This document shows, in pieces, positions 33,699 through 43,267 of a DNA stretch of 64,000 nt. Under the pieces are notes generated by a model. It was not told the DNA's origin, made no database searches, and was given only the letters and a program-made list of their open reading frames with translations. Numbering within the stretch: the stretch's first letter is position 1; every line of letters starts with the position of its first letter. Source of the stretch: SIG307 sp964545045 (GTDB lineage Bacteria; Bacillota; Clostridia; Lachnospirales; Lachnospiraceae); assembly GCA_964545045.1 (NCBI GenBank), contig CAZJEN010000009.1, positions 35,783-99,782 on the forward strand, written 5' to 3'. The position numbers and the translations under genes are program-made.

Positions 33699-33935
33699 AT
33701 GCACCAAAAGAAGGAATATGCCGAGCTCCGTGAAAATACAAATGTAGTAAATGATTCATCGGAGCTTTCAGTGGATATTTCATATAAGCAAATTAGTTAT
33801 ACTGCTGATAAATTTAAAGTAGTATTAGAATTTCCAAAGGAAGAGATGAACAAAGGAGATATTGATAAATTGTCAAAGGAAATACAATCCATTTTATCTG
33901 TGGAACTACAAGAACAGATAAAGAAGATTTCATAA
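33699..33935 (+). CDS. Small acidic protein upstream of the recombinase
   Basis: 78 aa from ATG 33699 (ggag site 9 bases upstream); ATG 33690 is possible. Contains ISYTADKFKVVLEFPKEEMNKGDIDKLSKEIQSILSVELQEQIKKIS, helical at the end. It is directly upstream and in the same direction as the integrase. That is a common place for an excision (directionality) factor, but its function is not shown by sequence. Confidence 0.6.
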   Translation: MHQKKEYAELRENTNVVNDSSELSVDISYKQISYTADKFKVVLEFPKEEMNKGDIDKLSKEIQSILSVELQEQIKKIS

Positions 33936-33987
33936 ACTAAATATATGGGGGAGAAATCCCCCATACTTTCGAAAAGGAGGATGTTAG

Positions 33988-35682
33988 ATGAAAAAAGTAC
34001 GAATGCTATTACGTGTAAGCTCAGACCAACAACTGGAAGCAGATGGCGACTTAACGGTTCAACGACAAATAGTAAAAGATTATATTGACCAGCATGATGA
34101 ATGGTATCTTGATGATAGGGAATATTTTGAAGGAAGTAACAGTGGTTATAAAAACTCAGTTGCAGACAGAAATGTACTGCAGGAAGCATTGGAAGATGCA
34201 AAACACAAGGAATATGATATTTTGGTTGCCTATAAAGACGACCGAATTGGTCGCTTGATGTGGGAAATTGGTTCTTATGTCATGGCATTAAAAACGTATA
34301 ATGTCGATATTTATACGGTTAAAGATGGGTGTATAAGCCCTGAGTTAGATGATATTATGGGACAAATGATGCTAGCACTTCGGTATGGAAATGCTCAAAA
34401 AAGTAGTTCTGATACTGGAATGAGAGTAAAGGATACCGCACAAAAGTTAGTTCAAAAAGGTAAGTTTATGGGTGGTGCAGTTCCTTATGGCTATGAGTTT
34501 GTTTTATCAGGTGAATTGAGTAAACATGGACGAGCTCTTAAAAAATTAAAAATTATTCCAGAACAGATGGAAGTGGTAAAGTATATTTACAGTTTATCAG
34601 TAAATAAAGAATACGGGTCTACTAGAATTGCTAAGGTATTGAATGAAGATGATTACTACAAAACCATGGCTCCCAAAGATGTATGGAAAGCGGGAACGAT
34701 AACGAGTATCTTAACCAATCCAATCTATGCGGGGCATGTTGCATATAAGCGTCGAGAACGGGTTAATGGAAAGCGCCATAGATTAGATAGTGAAGATTGG
34801 ATAATATCAACGGAAGCGAACGAGAGTATTAAAATAATCGATAGAGAACTTTGGAACAGAACACAGGATAAAAGAAAAGCTCGTTCTGACAAATATATTA
34901 AGAGTCTGGAACACAAGAATGTAAATGTGATAAGGAGAAATGAAGGTATGCTATCTTTAATTGATGTTGCACATTGCGCTTACTGTGGTTGTAAGTTGAC
35001 AAATGGAAGTAAATATAACTATTGGACTATTAAAGACACAGGCGAAAAGAGAGCAAGTAAAATTGCTACATATAAGTGCCAAAACGCATACAACGGGGTG
35101 CCTCATAACAAAACATACCAATTCCGAGCAGATGAGGTGGAACCGATTATTTTTGCATGTATTGCAGAATATATAGAACATTTACAGGGAAATGAGAACA
35201 TTTTTGATGAAATTGAAAAAAATCAAAATAAAGAAAAGAGAGTAATCGAAGATGAATTAAAAAAACAAATGCAAATCTTGAAAAAAATCCAAGGTGATAT
35301 CGATGTGATGGAAAGCCATATAGCAGATGCTATGACAGGAACATTTGCACTTTCTTTAGATGAATTAGCAAAGGCAATTAGAAAACAGAAAGAAAAAGAA
35401 AGCATACAACTTGACCTGATTAAAGAGGTTGAGTTGAAGATGAAGAATATGAAAGTATCTACAAATGAATGGCTTGGAATACGAGAAAAACTACCGACTT
35501 GGAAAGAAGTATTTTTAAATGCAGATGTAGCGACCAAGAGGGTTTTAATTAACAAGGTCATTGAAAGAGTTGATATTTCAAAGGAACAGATTGTTGTTAA
35601 ATTTAAAATAAATCTGGATGAATTTCAACCACGAATCAGTGGTGGTTCCGATACCATTCGGTATACACGCGGTTTAAGGTAA
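33988..35682 (+). CDS. Large serine recombinase (integrase of element 1)
   Basis: 564 aa. The resolvase catalytic domain begins MKKVRMLLRVSSDQQ (nucleophile Ser) with KDDRIGR further on. A recombinase domain with GGAVPYGYEF and TSILTNPIYAGHVAYKR follows, then a zinc ribbon (CAYCGCKLTNGSK...YKCQ), a coiled-coil and a C-terminal segment. The gene crosses attR: the last residues, DTIRYTRGLR, are coded by the host flank. In an excised circle the frame would continue with 33 different residues to a stop at 23888. A GGAGG site precedes ATG 33988. Confidence 0.93.
   Translation: MKKVRMLLRVSSDQQLEADGDLTVQRQIVKDYIDQHDEWYLDDREYFEGSNSGYKNSVADRNVLQEALEDAKHKEYDILVAYKDDRIGRLMWEIGSYVMALKTYNVDIYTVKDGCISPELDDIMGQMMLALRYGNAQKSSSDTGMRVKDTAQKLVQKGKFMGGAVPYGYEFVLSGELSKHGRALKKLKIIPEQMEVVKYIYSLSVNKEYGSTRIAKVLNEDDYYKTMAPKDVWKAGTITSILTNPIYAGHVAYKRRERVNGKRHRLDSEDWIISTEANESIKIIDRELWNRTQDKRKARSDKYIKSLEHKNVNVIRRNEGMLSLIDVAHCAYCGCKLTNGSKYNYWTIKDTGEKRASKIATYKCQNAYNGVPHNKTYQFRADEVEPIIFACIAEYIEHLQGNENIFDEIEKNQNKEKRVIEDELKKQMQILKKIQGDIDVMESHIADAMTGTFALSLDELAKAIRKQKEKESIQLDLIKEVELKMKNMKVSTNEWLGIREKLPTWKEVFLNADVATKRVLINKVIERVDISKEQIVVKFKINLDEFQPRISGGSDTIRYTRGLR
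35644..35655. other. att site, right end of element 1
   Basis: ggttccgatacc; shared core ttccg at 35646-35650. Host sequence resumes at atacc, which codes for the EWYR segment on the minus strand. Confidence 0.7.
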
Positions 35683-36571
35683 AGGACTGGATAGCAAGAA
35701 TGTTAGCATAAATGGTTGCTTCTGGCCAGGTGGCGTAGATTTCGCTGGAGGCAACGTTTTTGATGTAGTCACGGTATCGAACATAGTAGTTTTGTGCAGA
35801 TGAGTCATTCGGTGAACCGTTGTGAACCACAATGAATTCAGGAATGACAACTCTGGACAATACGATTTCTCCGCTACCGGTGATTTCTTTTACTTCCTCC
35901 TCTACAATTTTCGGCGGATAGATGCCGTATAAGGTGTGGTCCGGAATTACGAAGGTTTCGGCACTCCTTGTGTCTGTCGGCACAATCGGCAGCATCTGCA
36001 CCCTCTGCAACGCAACCACATCCGGCAACACCTCTGTCCCGATGATTTGCACCGGTTCGAACCCTTCTGCCCGGACGGTGAGGTTGTATTCGGCATAGGG
36101 CCGGGGACTGCCTGTTTCCAGGCTGTACTCCAAAGGCGGAGCAGGAAGTTCAATTACATTTGTTTGTCCGGCAGCGGTAGTGCTGATTTCGTCAATCAGG
36201 GTGGTGGTATTTCCTATAGTTTCGGAAATTTGTATCGTAGCATTGTTAATCGGGAAATTATCCGCAATGCTTCCTACGGAAACCCGAAGACCGCCGAAGG
36301 AGGCGGTGGACATGTCTGCCGGGAAGCGGGAAGACTGGGCCGGAGAAGGGGCCGGTTGAGCCGGTGTTTGTTGCGTTTGAGCCTGCGGAACTGTTTGTGT
36401 TGGCTGTGGGACAGTGGTTTGTGTCGGGGATTGCGCCGGTGTCTGGTCCTGTGTTGTTTGGGGAGCAGTGGTTTGTGCCGGTGTTTGGGATTGGGTGTCC
36501 TGCTGTGCAGGTACTATGTTTTGTACCGGAACCGCCGGCTCGTTTACCTGAAAAGAACGATAGAAAGGCAT
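35646..36571 (-). pseudogene. SpoIID-like/peptidoglycan-binding protein, 5' part of the split gene
   Basis: About 308 codons, ending in element sequence as ...YRNHH-stop (35636). It begins MPFYRSFQVNEPAVPVQN with a long Pro/Gln/Thr-rich region (residues 20-90). A beta-rich domain (FGGLRVSVGSIADNFPINNATIQI...) follows, then PEFIVVHNGSPNDSSAQNYYVRYRDYIKNVASSEIYATWPEATIYANILAIQSF, the SpoIID/LytB-like core. The 3' half is at 23205-23789. There is no signal peptide. The intact protein probably worked in spore wall or germination, near the LysM-GH18 gene. Confidence 0.85.
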
Positions 36572-36655
36572 AGAAATATCCTTTATATGAATTTACTATA
36601 GGATATGCAGAAACGGCACATACTAGAAGAAAAAGTATGTTTTGGAGGCGTAGCT

Positions 36656-38599
36656 ATGAGTAATCGACTGAAAAATGAAACCAGTCCGTATTTGTTACAA
36701 CATGCGGAGAACCCGGTGCACTGGTATCCGTGGGGAGAAGAGGCATTTCAAAGAGCGAAAAGGGAAGATAAGCCGATATTCTTAAGCATCGGCTACAGTA
36801 CCTGCCATTGGTGTCATGTAATGGCCCACGAAAGCTTTGAGGATGAAAGGACAGCGGAGCTATTGAATCGTTATTTTATTTCTGTGAAGGTGGATAGGGA
36901 GGAACGACCGGACATTGACAGTGTGTATATGTCGGTTTGTCAAGCCTATACCGGTAGCGGCGGTTGGCCCATGACAATTTTTATGACCTGGGACAAAAAG
37001 CCGTTTTTTGCGGGAACCTATTTCCCGGTACAATCCCGATACGGGATGCCGGGATTTTCTGACTTGTTATGGGCTATCGTAAACCGTTGGAAGGAGAATC
37101 GTAAGCTTTTGTTGGATTCGGCAGAGGATATGATTGCATATTTGAAGGAAAAAGAGGCGGACAGGGGACTTGTTGCGGAGAAGGATTTGGTTGAGGGTGC
37201 GGTACGGACATTCAAGCAAAGCTTTGATGCGGAGCACGGTGGGTTCGGGGCGGCACCGAAGTTTCCCACGCCACATAATCTTTTGTTTTTGACTTTGTAC
37301 AGTGTACGGAATCGGGATACGGCAGTGCGGTATATGGTAGAAAAGACTCTGTTGCATCTGCGAAAGGGTGGGATTTTTGACCAAATAGGGTATGGATTTT
37401 CCCGATATTCTACGGATGAGCGTTTTCTTGCACCACATTTTGAAAAGATGCTGTATGATAATGCGTTGTTAATGATGGCCTATACGGCGTTATATCGCGT
37501 GACAAAGAAGGAATCGTATTTTGAGGCCGCAGAGAAGACGACGGATTATGTGTTACGGGAAATGGTGTCGCCGGAAGGAGCTTTTTACAGTGCACAGGAT
37601 GCGGACAGTGAAGGCGTGGAAGGACGGTTCTATACCTTTACGTTGCAGGAGATATATGCGGTTTTGGGGAAGGAAGCGGGCCAACGGTTTGCAGAAGCTT
37701 TTGATATTACCGAGAAGGGAAATTTCGAGGGAGTCAATATACCCAATTTGTTAAAGAACAGTAGGGAAAGTGATAAGGTTACGGCAGAATTCGGTGAGGA
37801 GCTGCGAATTTTGTATGAATATCGCAGAAACCGGACGAAGCTTCATTTGGACGATAAGATTCTGCTTTCCTGGAATGGTTTGATGATAACGGCATTTGCA
37901 ATGTTATACAGAGTATCCGGACAGGAGTTGTATTTGCGGACAGCAAAGGAAGCACAGCGGTTTATAGCGGAGAATATGACGGATGGAAAACGTCTTTTTA
38001 CAAGTTACCGAAAGGGGAAACGTTCGGAGAACGGGTTCTTGGATGACTATGCCTTTTATATTGCCGCATTGTTGGAGTTATATCGTGCTACGTTTGATAC
38101 CGGATATTTAGAGAAGGCTGTGCAGTTTTGCAAGGAAGCGGAGCGACGGTTTGCGGATAGGGAAAAGGGAGGTTTCTTTTTGCGTGAAAAAGATAGTACC
38201 GAACTTTTTATGAATCCGAAGGAAGCCTATGACGGTGCAATACCAAGCGGCAATTCTGTCATGATGTACAACTTGGTAAGCGTGTATCAGTTGACGGAAA
38301 ATACGGAATATGATACGCTTTTAAAGAGGCAGGTGGAATATATGGACTGCCGGGCAGCGGAGTATCCGGCAGGACACTGTATGTATCTGCTGGCGAAAAT
38401 GCTATACGAGAATCCACCGGAGCATATTACTGTGGTGTTAAAGGAGGAGAAAGAACGGGAACTGTTGTGGGGGAAGCTTCCGTTTTTTGCGAATGTGACG
38501 GTTGTGGCCGACAGTATGAAGTATCCTCTTGTGAATGACAAAACCACGTACTATGTATGCAAAGACCATGTATGCCTGGCTCCACGGAATGAATTATAG
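36656..38599 (+). CDS. YyaL/DUF255 thioredoxin-domain protein
   Basis: 647 aa from ATG 36656, preceded by GGAGG; an earlier in-frame ATG at 36605 lacks one. The N-terminus reads MSNRLKNETSPYLLQHAENPVHWYPWGEEAF and GYSTCHWCHVMAHESFEDE, a thioredoxin-fold DUF255 domain with CHWC. The rest is an (alpha/alpha)6 barrel like N-acylglucosamine 2-epimerases. These proteins (human SPATA20 homologue) are widespread but poorly characterised. It lies divergent from the split SpoIID-like gene. Confidence 0.92.
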   Translation: MSNRLKNETSPYLLQHAENPVHWYPWGEEAFQRAKREDKPIFLSIGYSTCHWCHVMAHESFEDERTAELLNRYFISVKVDREERPDIDSVYMSVCQAYTGSGGWPMTIFMTWDKKPFFAGTYFPVQSRYGMPGFSDLLWAIVNRWKENRKLLLDSAEDMIAYLKEKEADRGLVAEKDLVEGAVRTFKQSFDAEHGGFGAAPKFPTPHNLLFLTLYSVRNRDTAVRYMVEKTLLHLRKGGIFDQIGYGFSRYSTDERFLAPHFEKMLYDNALLMMAYTALYRVTKKESYFEAAEKTTDYVLREMVSPEGAFYSAQDADSEGVEGRFYTFTLQEIYAVLGKEAGQRFAEAFDITEKGNFEGVNIPNLLKNSRESDKVTAEFGEELRILYEYRRNRTKLHLDDKILLSWNGLMITAFAMLYRVSGQELYLRTAKEAQRFIAENMTDGKRLFTSYRKGKRSENGFLDDYAFYIAALLELYRATFDTGYLEKAVQFCKEAERRFADREKGGFFLREKDSTELFMNPKEAYDGAIPSGNSVMMYNLVSVYQLTENTEYDTLLKRQVEYMDCRAAEYPAGHCMYLLAKMLYENPPEHITVVLKEEKERELLWGKLPFFANVTVVADSMKYPLVNDKTTYYVCKDHVCLAPRNEL

Positions 38600-38687
38600 A
38601 TTTATAGAAAAAATTGGAACCGTACGAGACTACGATTCGTCTATTAGACAGAAGGCCATACAAAAAAGCTTGAAAGGGGCGGTTGAG

Positions 38688-41156
38688 ATGAGTTTTTTAT
38701 CAAACAAAGTAAGACGGTGCTTTGCGGTTGCCGTGACAGCAGCATTGTTCACCGGCTTGTTCGTAGGTTGCAGTGGAGGAAGTGACCGTGTTTTGCTTCC
38801 GACACCGACACCTCGGACGGAAAAGAACAAAGAAAATCCGGAGGCTACGAAGGCGCCGGCAACAGCGACCGGTGTACCGGCAGCAAATGGGGTATCTGTG
38901 CTGTTAAAGCCTGCAGGGTCTTATGAGGCGGTGTACGAGGCGTTACAGCAGGTGCAGACGTCGAACGGTTACCGGGGCGATATCCTTTATACCAACGGTA
39001 TGGTTTGGGTTGAGGATGAAATGGATGTGGCCATACCGGAGGAGTTTGCGCCGACGTTGGATTCCAATGAAGCAGTTACCGGAGGCGGCATGAAAGGAGA
39101 ATTGTCTTTTTCCGAAACCAATGTACAGGTAGAGGGAATCGACGAGGCGGATTTGATTAAGACCGACGGACAGTACTTCTATGTATTTGACATGAACCGG
39201 AATTCTGTTTATATCGTCAGTGCAAAGGGCAGTGAAATGAAGCTGACGGCCACGATACCGTTATCCGAAGCGTTTGACGGAAATGAAACCGGCAGAGAGA
39301 TGTATTTACTGAAGGATCGCCTGGTCCTTTTAGTCAGCGGTTATCGTGCCGAGGAAAAGACGGAGTACTCCAAGAATGCAGGTGGAGAGATTCCGTATAT
39401 CAGAGAGTGTGCCGTAACGAAGATTTTTACTTATGATATTTCCGATAGGACTGCACCGAAGCTGATTTCTTCCCTGGAGCAGGACGGACGTATGATTACC
39501 TCCTGCTGTGCAGACGGTAAGGTATATGTGATTTCTTCTTATCAGGATTATAACACATGGTTTAAACCGTCGGACGGTGCCAGAAAGAAGAACGGTACCG
39601 GAACCATAGAGTATTTGGAGTACATTCCGACCGTAGATGGAGTACCGGTAGCAGCGGATTGCATTTACATCAGTGAGGAGCCGGTGTCTAAGGAGTTTTT
39701 GGTGGTGACCTCTATGTCTCCGGAGAGTCCGGAGCAGTATCTGGATGTGAAGTCTTTGTTGGCAGACGGAGACGAGTGTTATGTCAGCAGTAACTATATT
39801 TATGTGGCGGCAAGCCGTTGGCAGAACAGTGAGTTCCCGTATGACCGGACGGAGGTATACCGTTTTGCATATAAGGACGGCATCATTACCCCGGCGGGGC
39901 AGCTGACGGTAAAGGGAACTTTGGATGATCAGTTTTCCATGGATGAGTACGAGGGCCATCTGCGTGTGGTAACTACCGTCAACGAGTATGTTTATAAGAA
40001 AAAAGATATTAAGCTGAAGGATAATAACGGTGACGGCATCATTGATGATACAGATGCAATCGAGCCGTATTATAACGTCATTATTACGGATAGTAAGGAA
40101 TACAATTCTTTATATATTTATGATAAGGATTTACAGTTGACCGGCTGCATCGAGAATCTGGCACCGGATGAACACATCAAGTCTGCAAGACTCATGGGAA
40201 ATGTGGGATATTTTGTAACCTTCCGTCAGACAGACCCGTTGTTCTCTGTGGATTTAAGCGACCCGACGAACCCGAAGGTACTGGGCGAGTTAAAGATTCC
40301 GGGATTTTCCACTTATCTGCATCCATACGGAGAGGGACTGCTGCTCGGTATCGGCTACGATGCGGATGAGACGACCGGTTGGACCGAATGTGTGAAGCTT
40401 TCCATGTTTGATGTGTCGGATCCGACGAATGTAAAGGAAGTACACAAGCACAGCCTGACCGATTTTACCTATACGGGAGTAGAGGCTGACCATAAAGCGG
40501 CACTCATAGATGCGGAAAAAGACATCATCGGATTCCCGGTAAGAGGCTATGCGGATAACGGGGAATATAACGTATATGTGGTGTACGGTTATGATAGGGA
40601 AAACGGATTTTATCCGAAGTTTTCCGAAGGCTATGCTATGGGCTATAACGCGGACTTATACGAGTTTAAGTATGAGTTGTTTACGGTGGATTGCCGTGGA
40701 GCCTATATCGGAGATACCTTTTACATGATTAATCCGGCCTATGAAATCAAGTCTTACGATATGGATAACTGGGAGCAGACCGGCAGAGTAGGACTGGTAA
40801 AGGAAGTGGAGGAGCGCCAGGCAATGTTAGAGCAAATCAAAGAGAAAAATCCGGACCCGATTGTGATTGAGCTGGAAGCAAATCCGAGTACCGGTTATAC
40901 CTGGAGTACCACAACGGAAGGTGGTGCGGTATCCCTTACGAAGGTAGAGGATATTACGACGGAGAATGATAAAATGCTTGTGGGAACACCGATTACCCAG
41001 CGTTATACCTTTGAAGTCAGAGACATCGGAACGACCAAGGTGACCTTTGAGTATGCCAGAATGTGGGAGAGTAAGGCGCCGTTAAAGAAAATTGTCTATG
41101 TGATTACCGTAGATGAGAATTTTGAAGCGAAGATAGAGTCGGTGACGGAGGAGTAG
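38688..41156 (+). CDS. Secreted lipoprotein: beta-propeller domain plus C-terminal chagasin-like (I42) domain
   Basis: 822 aa from ATG 38688 (aaaggggcggttgag site). Lipobox LFVGCS. The bulk (residues about 100-720) matches the secreted beta-propeller family: VQVEGIDEADLIKTDGQYFYVF and repeated YDISD/VDLSDPTNP/FDVSDPTNV blades. Residues about 725-820 (IVIELEANPSTGYTWSTTT...ARMWESKAP) carry the NPxTGY motif of chagasin-type cysteine protease inhibitors. It may block proteases at the cell surface. The GDPD gene starts 3 bases after its stop. Confidence 0.8.
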   Translation: MSFLSNKVRRCFAVAVTAALFTGLFVGCSGGSDRVLLPTPTPRTEKNKENPEATKAPATATGVPAANGVSVLLKPAGSYEAVYEALQQVQTSNGYRGDILYTNGMVWVEDEMDVAIPEEFAPTLDSNEAVTGGGMKGELSFSETNVQVEGIDEADLIKTDGQYFYVFDMNRNSVYIVSAKGSEMKLTATIPLSEAFDGNETGREMYLLKDRLVLLVSGYRAEEKTEYSKNAGGEIPYIRECAVTKIFTYDISDRTAPKLISSLEQDGRMITSCCADGKVYVISSYQDYNTWFKPSDGARKKNGTGTIEYLEYIPTVDGVPVAADCIYISEEPVSKEFLVVTSMSPESPEQYLDVKSLLADGDECYVSSNYIYVAASRWQNSEFPYDRTEVYRFAYKDGIITPAGQLTVKGTLDDQFSMDEYEGHLRVVTTVNEYVYKKKDIKLKDNNGDGIIDDTDAIEPYYNVIITDSKEYNSLYIYDKDLQLTGCIENLAPDEHIKSARLMGNVGYFVTFRQTDPLFSVDLSDPTNPKVLGELKIPGFSTYLHPYGEGLLLGIGYDADETTGWTECVKLSMFDVSDPTNVKEVHKHSLTDFTYTGVEADHKAALIDAEKDIIGFPVRGYADNGEYNVYVVYGYDRENGFYPKFSEGYAMGYNADLYEFKYELFTVDCRGAYIGDTFYMINPAYEIKSYDMDNWEQTGRVGLVKEVEERQAMLEQIKEKNPDPIVIELEANPSTGYTWSTTTEGGAVSLTKVEDITTENDKMLVGTPITQRYTFEVRDIGTTKVTFEYARMWESKAPLKKIVYVITVDENFEAKIESVTEE

Positions 41157-41158
41157 AA

Positions 41159-41989
41159 GTGCCTGCAATAATTGCTGTTTTGACCGTTTGTCTTGTTTTG
41201 CTGTTATATGTGTTGTGTTTGCGTACCAATGATACCCGTAAAGAGGCATTAAAGCCTTTTACGGAGGTCTACATAGCCCATAGAGGAGTGTTTGAACGTG
41301 AAAAATGTCCGGAAAATTCCGGGTCTGCGTTTCGGGAAGCGGTAAGGAAAGGCTATGGAGTGGAATTGGATGTACGATTGACGAAAGATGAGGTATCGGT
41401 GGTGTTTCATGACGCTACGCTGCTTCGTATGTGCGGTGTGGAGAAAAAAGTATCGGATTGTACCTACGAAGAGCTTTGTACTTATCCCCTTGCGAATACG
41501 CAAAAATGCATTCCTACCTTGGAAGCAGTTTTAAAAGATATCGATGGCTGTGTGCCTGTTTTGGTGGAAATTAAGGCAGGGAAGGAGTATAAGCGGACGG
41601 CAGAGAAAACAGCAGAGGTTCTGGATACGTACAACGGTGTTTATGCGGTGCAATCCTTTCATCCCTTGGTTCTTGTATGGTTTCGGAAATACAGACCCCA
41701 AGTGTTGCGGGGACAGTTGTCTACCGATTACAGGAGAGACACGGTAACGTGTTCCTTGTTGCAGAAGATTGTAAGGACGAATTTGGCATGCAATATACTT
41801 ACCTGTCCGGACTTTATATCTTTTCGACATACCATGACCGGTTTATGGTCATACCGGATTTGCAAACGGCTGTATCGTACGGTGAGCTTCGGCTGGACTG
41901 TACGGAGTGAAGAAGAATTGCGGCGGGCAGAAAAAGAATTTGACGGAATCATTTTCGATAGCTTTTGTCCGAGGAAGAAAATGAAATAG
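41159..41989 (+). CDS. Glycerophosphodiester phosphodiesterase, membrane-anchored
   Basis: 276 aa from GTG 41159, preceded by GGAGGAG. An N-terminal helix (AIIAVLTVCLVLLLYVLCL) is followed by the GDPD core: AHRGVFEREKCPENSGSAFREAV, YGVELDVRLTKDEVSVVFHDATLLRMCG, and VPVLVEIKAG. It hydrolyses glycerophosphodiesters to glycerol-3-phosphate and an alcohol. Co-transcribed with the propeller protein gene. Confidence 0.92.
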   Translation: MPAIIAVLTVCLVLLLYVLCLRTNDTRKEALKPFTEVYIAHRGVFEREKCPENSGSAFREAVRKGYGVELDVRLTKDEVSVVFHDATLLRMCGVEKKVSDCTYEELCTYPLANTQKCIPTLEAVLKDIDGCVPVLVEIKAGKEYKRTAEKTAEVLDTYNGVYAVQSFHPLVLVWFRKYRPQVLRGQLSTDYRRDTVTCSLLQKIVRTNLACNILTCPDFISFRHTMTGLWSYRICKRLYRTVSFGWTVRSEEELRRAEKEFDGIIFDSFCPRKKMK

Positions 41990-41990
41990 T

Positions 41991-42032
41991 GAAATGCCCG
42001 GGGATTCTGTGAAAGACGCCCGGGCATTTCTT
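41991..42032 (+). terminator. GDPD terminator
   Basis: gaaatgcccggg/cccgggcatttc stem, then TTTG. Confidence 0.8.
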
Positions 42033-42103
42033 TGTGCTGTGCTGTGGTGGTGGTTAAACACCGCAGATAGTTGGGTTCTAACCGGTAATAGGAAGATACC
42101 GGA

Positions 42104-42781
42104 TTATTTTTTATCGCTGAAGGATACCGGACTTACTTCGGCCTCCGGGAACCGGCTGTCTGCCGGGGACGGCTCGGACATACTGAAGTACATTTTTGCA
42201 GCCTTGGTGGTGCCGAAGTCCCGGTTGGAGCCGGTGTTTTGCACCTTATTGAAGGCTTCGCGGAACATGGCATTGTGAGCCTCCTCACGGTTTAAAAGGA
42301 AGTCAATGGTGTCACGTACCTTTTTGTCATGAATCTGGCGATAAAGGTATTCGTAAACTACCTTGGCACGCTGTTCTGATGCAATGTTGGATAACAAGTC
42401 GGCACAAAGGTCTCCGGTTACAGTAACATAATCTGCAGTCCAGGAGTAGCCGGAAGCGTTAATCAGTCCCGGATTTAAGCCTAAAAGCGCATGGGTCTGG
42501 ATTTCACCCGCCGGAACACTGGCAGCGTCCAATTCGTGACCGTTTAACAGATTGATGGTCTGTGCCACCATTTCCATATGGCTTAATTCCTCTGCGGCAA
42601 TATCCATAAATAAGTCCTTGATTTCCGGGTCTTTGATACGGAAACTTTGGGACATATACTGCATGGCGGCCTTCAATTCTCCGTTTCCGCCACCCAGCTG
42701 TTCCTGTAAGAGGGCAGCATACTGCGGATTAGGCTTTTCGATTTCTACCGGATGGAAGAGTTGCTTTTCGTGTTTGAACAT
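42104..42781 (-). CDS. Manganese catalase (CotJC-like)
   Basis: 225 aa ferritin-like protein. Metal ligands appear in GELKAAMQYMSQ, AAEELSHMEMVAQTI (ExxH), IASEQRAKVVYEYL and REEAHNAMF (ExxH). It decomposes H2O2; in spore formers the CotJC family is a spore coat component. The gene is alone on the minus strand, with the large palindromic element upstream of its start. Confidence 0.9.
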   Translation of the reverse strand: MFKHEKQLFHPVEIEKPNPQYAALLQEQLGGGNGELKAAMQYMSQSFRIKDPEIKDLFMDIAAEELSHMEMVAQTINLLNGHELDAASVPAGEIQTHALLGLNPGLINASGYSWTADYVTVTGDLCADLLSNIASEQRAKVVYEYLYRQIHDKKVRDTIDFLLNREEAHNAMFREAFNKVQNTGSNRDFGTTKAAKMYFSMSEPSPADSRFPEAEVSPVSFSDKK

Positions 42782-42812
42782 AAAAATACCTCCGTTGGAT
42801 TTTGAGTGGGTC

Positions 42813-43090
42813 TATCGGTCGCGCAGACTCATTCTTGCGGGTTCTAGGTATGCCATTAATCGCCTCGGTATTTTTCGATATTTTATTTTGCTTATCGCAA
42901 CGCTCCGTCAATCTTCCTCTAACCGGTTCTAAATGTCTCTCGGGTGTGGCCTCGAGACTTAGAACCGTTAAGAGGTGATATCGACTGCGCTAAGTGCGCG
43001 ACCCTTCGGGAAGGCAAAATGCCATATCGAAAAATACCGAGGCGATTATTTGACGCTTTCTAGCGCAGGAATGAGCCTTGTGCGACCGAG
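42813..43090. repeat. Large nested palindromic element
   Basis: taatcgcctcggtattttt... (25 bp, 42857-42881) is perfectly inverted at 43024-43048. Outer arms pair imperfectly (tcggtcgcgca...ctcattc at 42815 against gaatgagccttgtgcgaccga at 43069-43089). Inside, cctctaaccggttctaa pairs with ttagaaccgttaagagg. There is no coding capacity. Shared motifs with the ackA leader suggest a dispersed repeat family. Confidence 0.75.
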
Positions 43091-43159
43091 CCTGTATTGT
43101 TAATAATAGGGTTTCCAAAGGAAAGAGAATTATTCCGTAAAGGAATAAAGAGGATAAAA

Positions 43160-43202
43160 AAACAGGAACTTACAGTCTTTTGATGGTAGGTTCCTGTTTC
43201 TT
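43160..43202 (-). terminator. argH terminator
   Basis: aacaggaac/gttcctgtt stem; on the minus strand it is followed by TTTTTTT. Confidence 0.8.
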
Positions 43203-43267
43203 ATTTGTAAAAGATTGTTTGATTTTTTCACGTCTGACGAATCATTTCGCCACAGGATGGGAAAGTA

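Larger units (their letters stand above)
23790..35645. mobile_element. Element 1: integrated element of about 11.9 kb with a large serine recombinase
   Basis: Visibly AT-richer than its flanks, it interrupts a host gene whose frame is rebuilt exactly when the element is removed. The integrase gene lies at the right end and runs across attR. Contents: a candidate R-M cluster, an SprT-like gene, unknown genes, repeated palindromes and a long gene-free region. No relaxase or type IV secretion gene was recognised, so self-transfer is not apparent; it could be a genomic island moved in trans. Confidence 0.85.
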
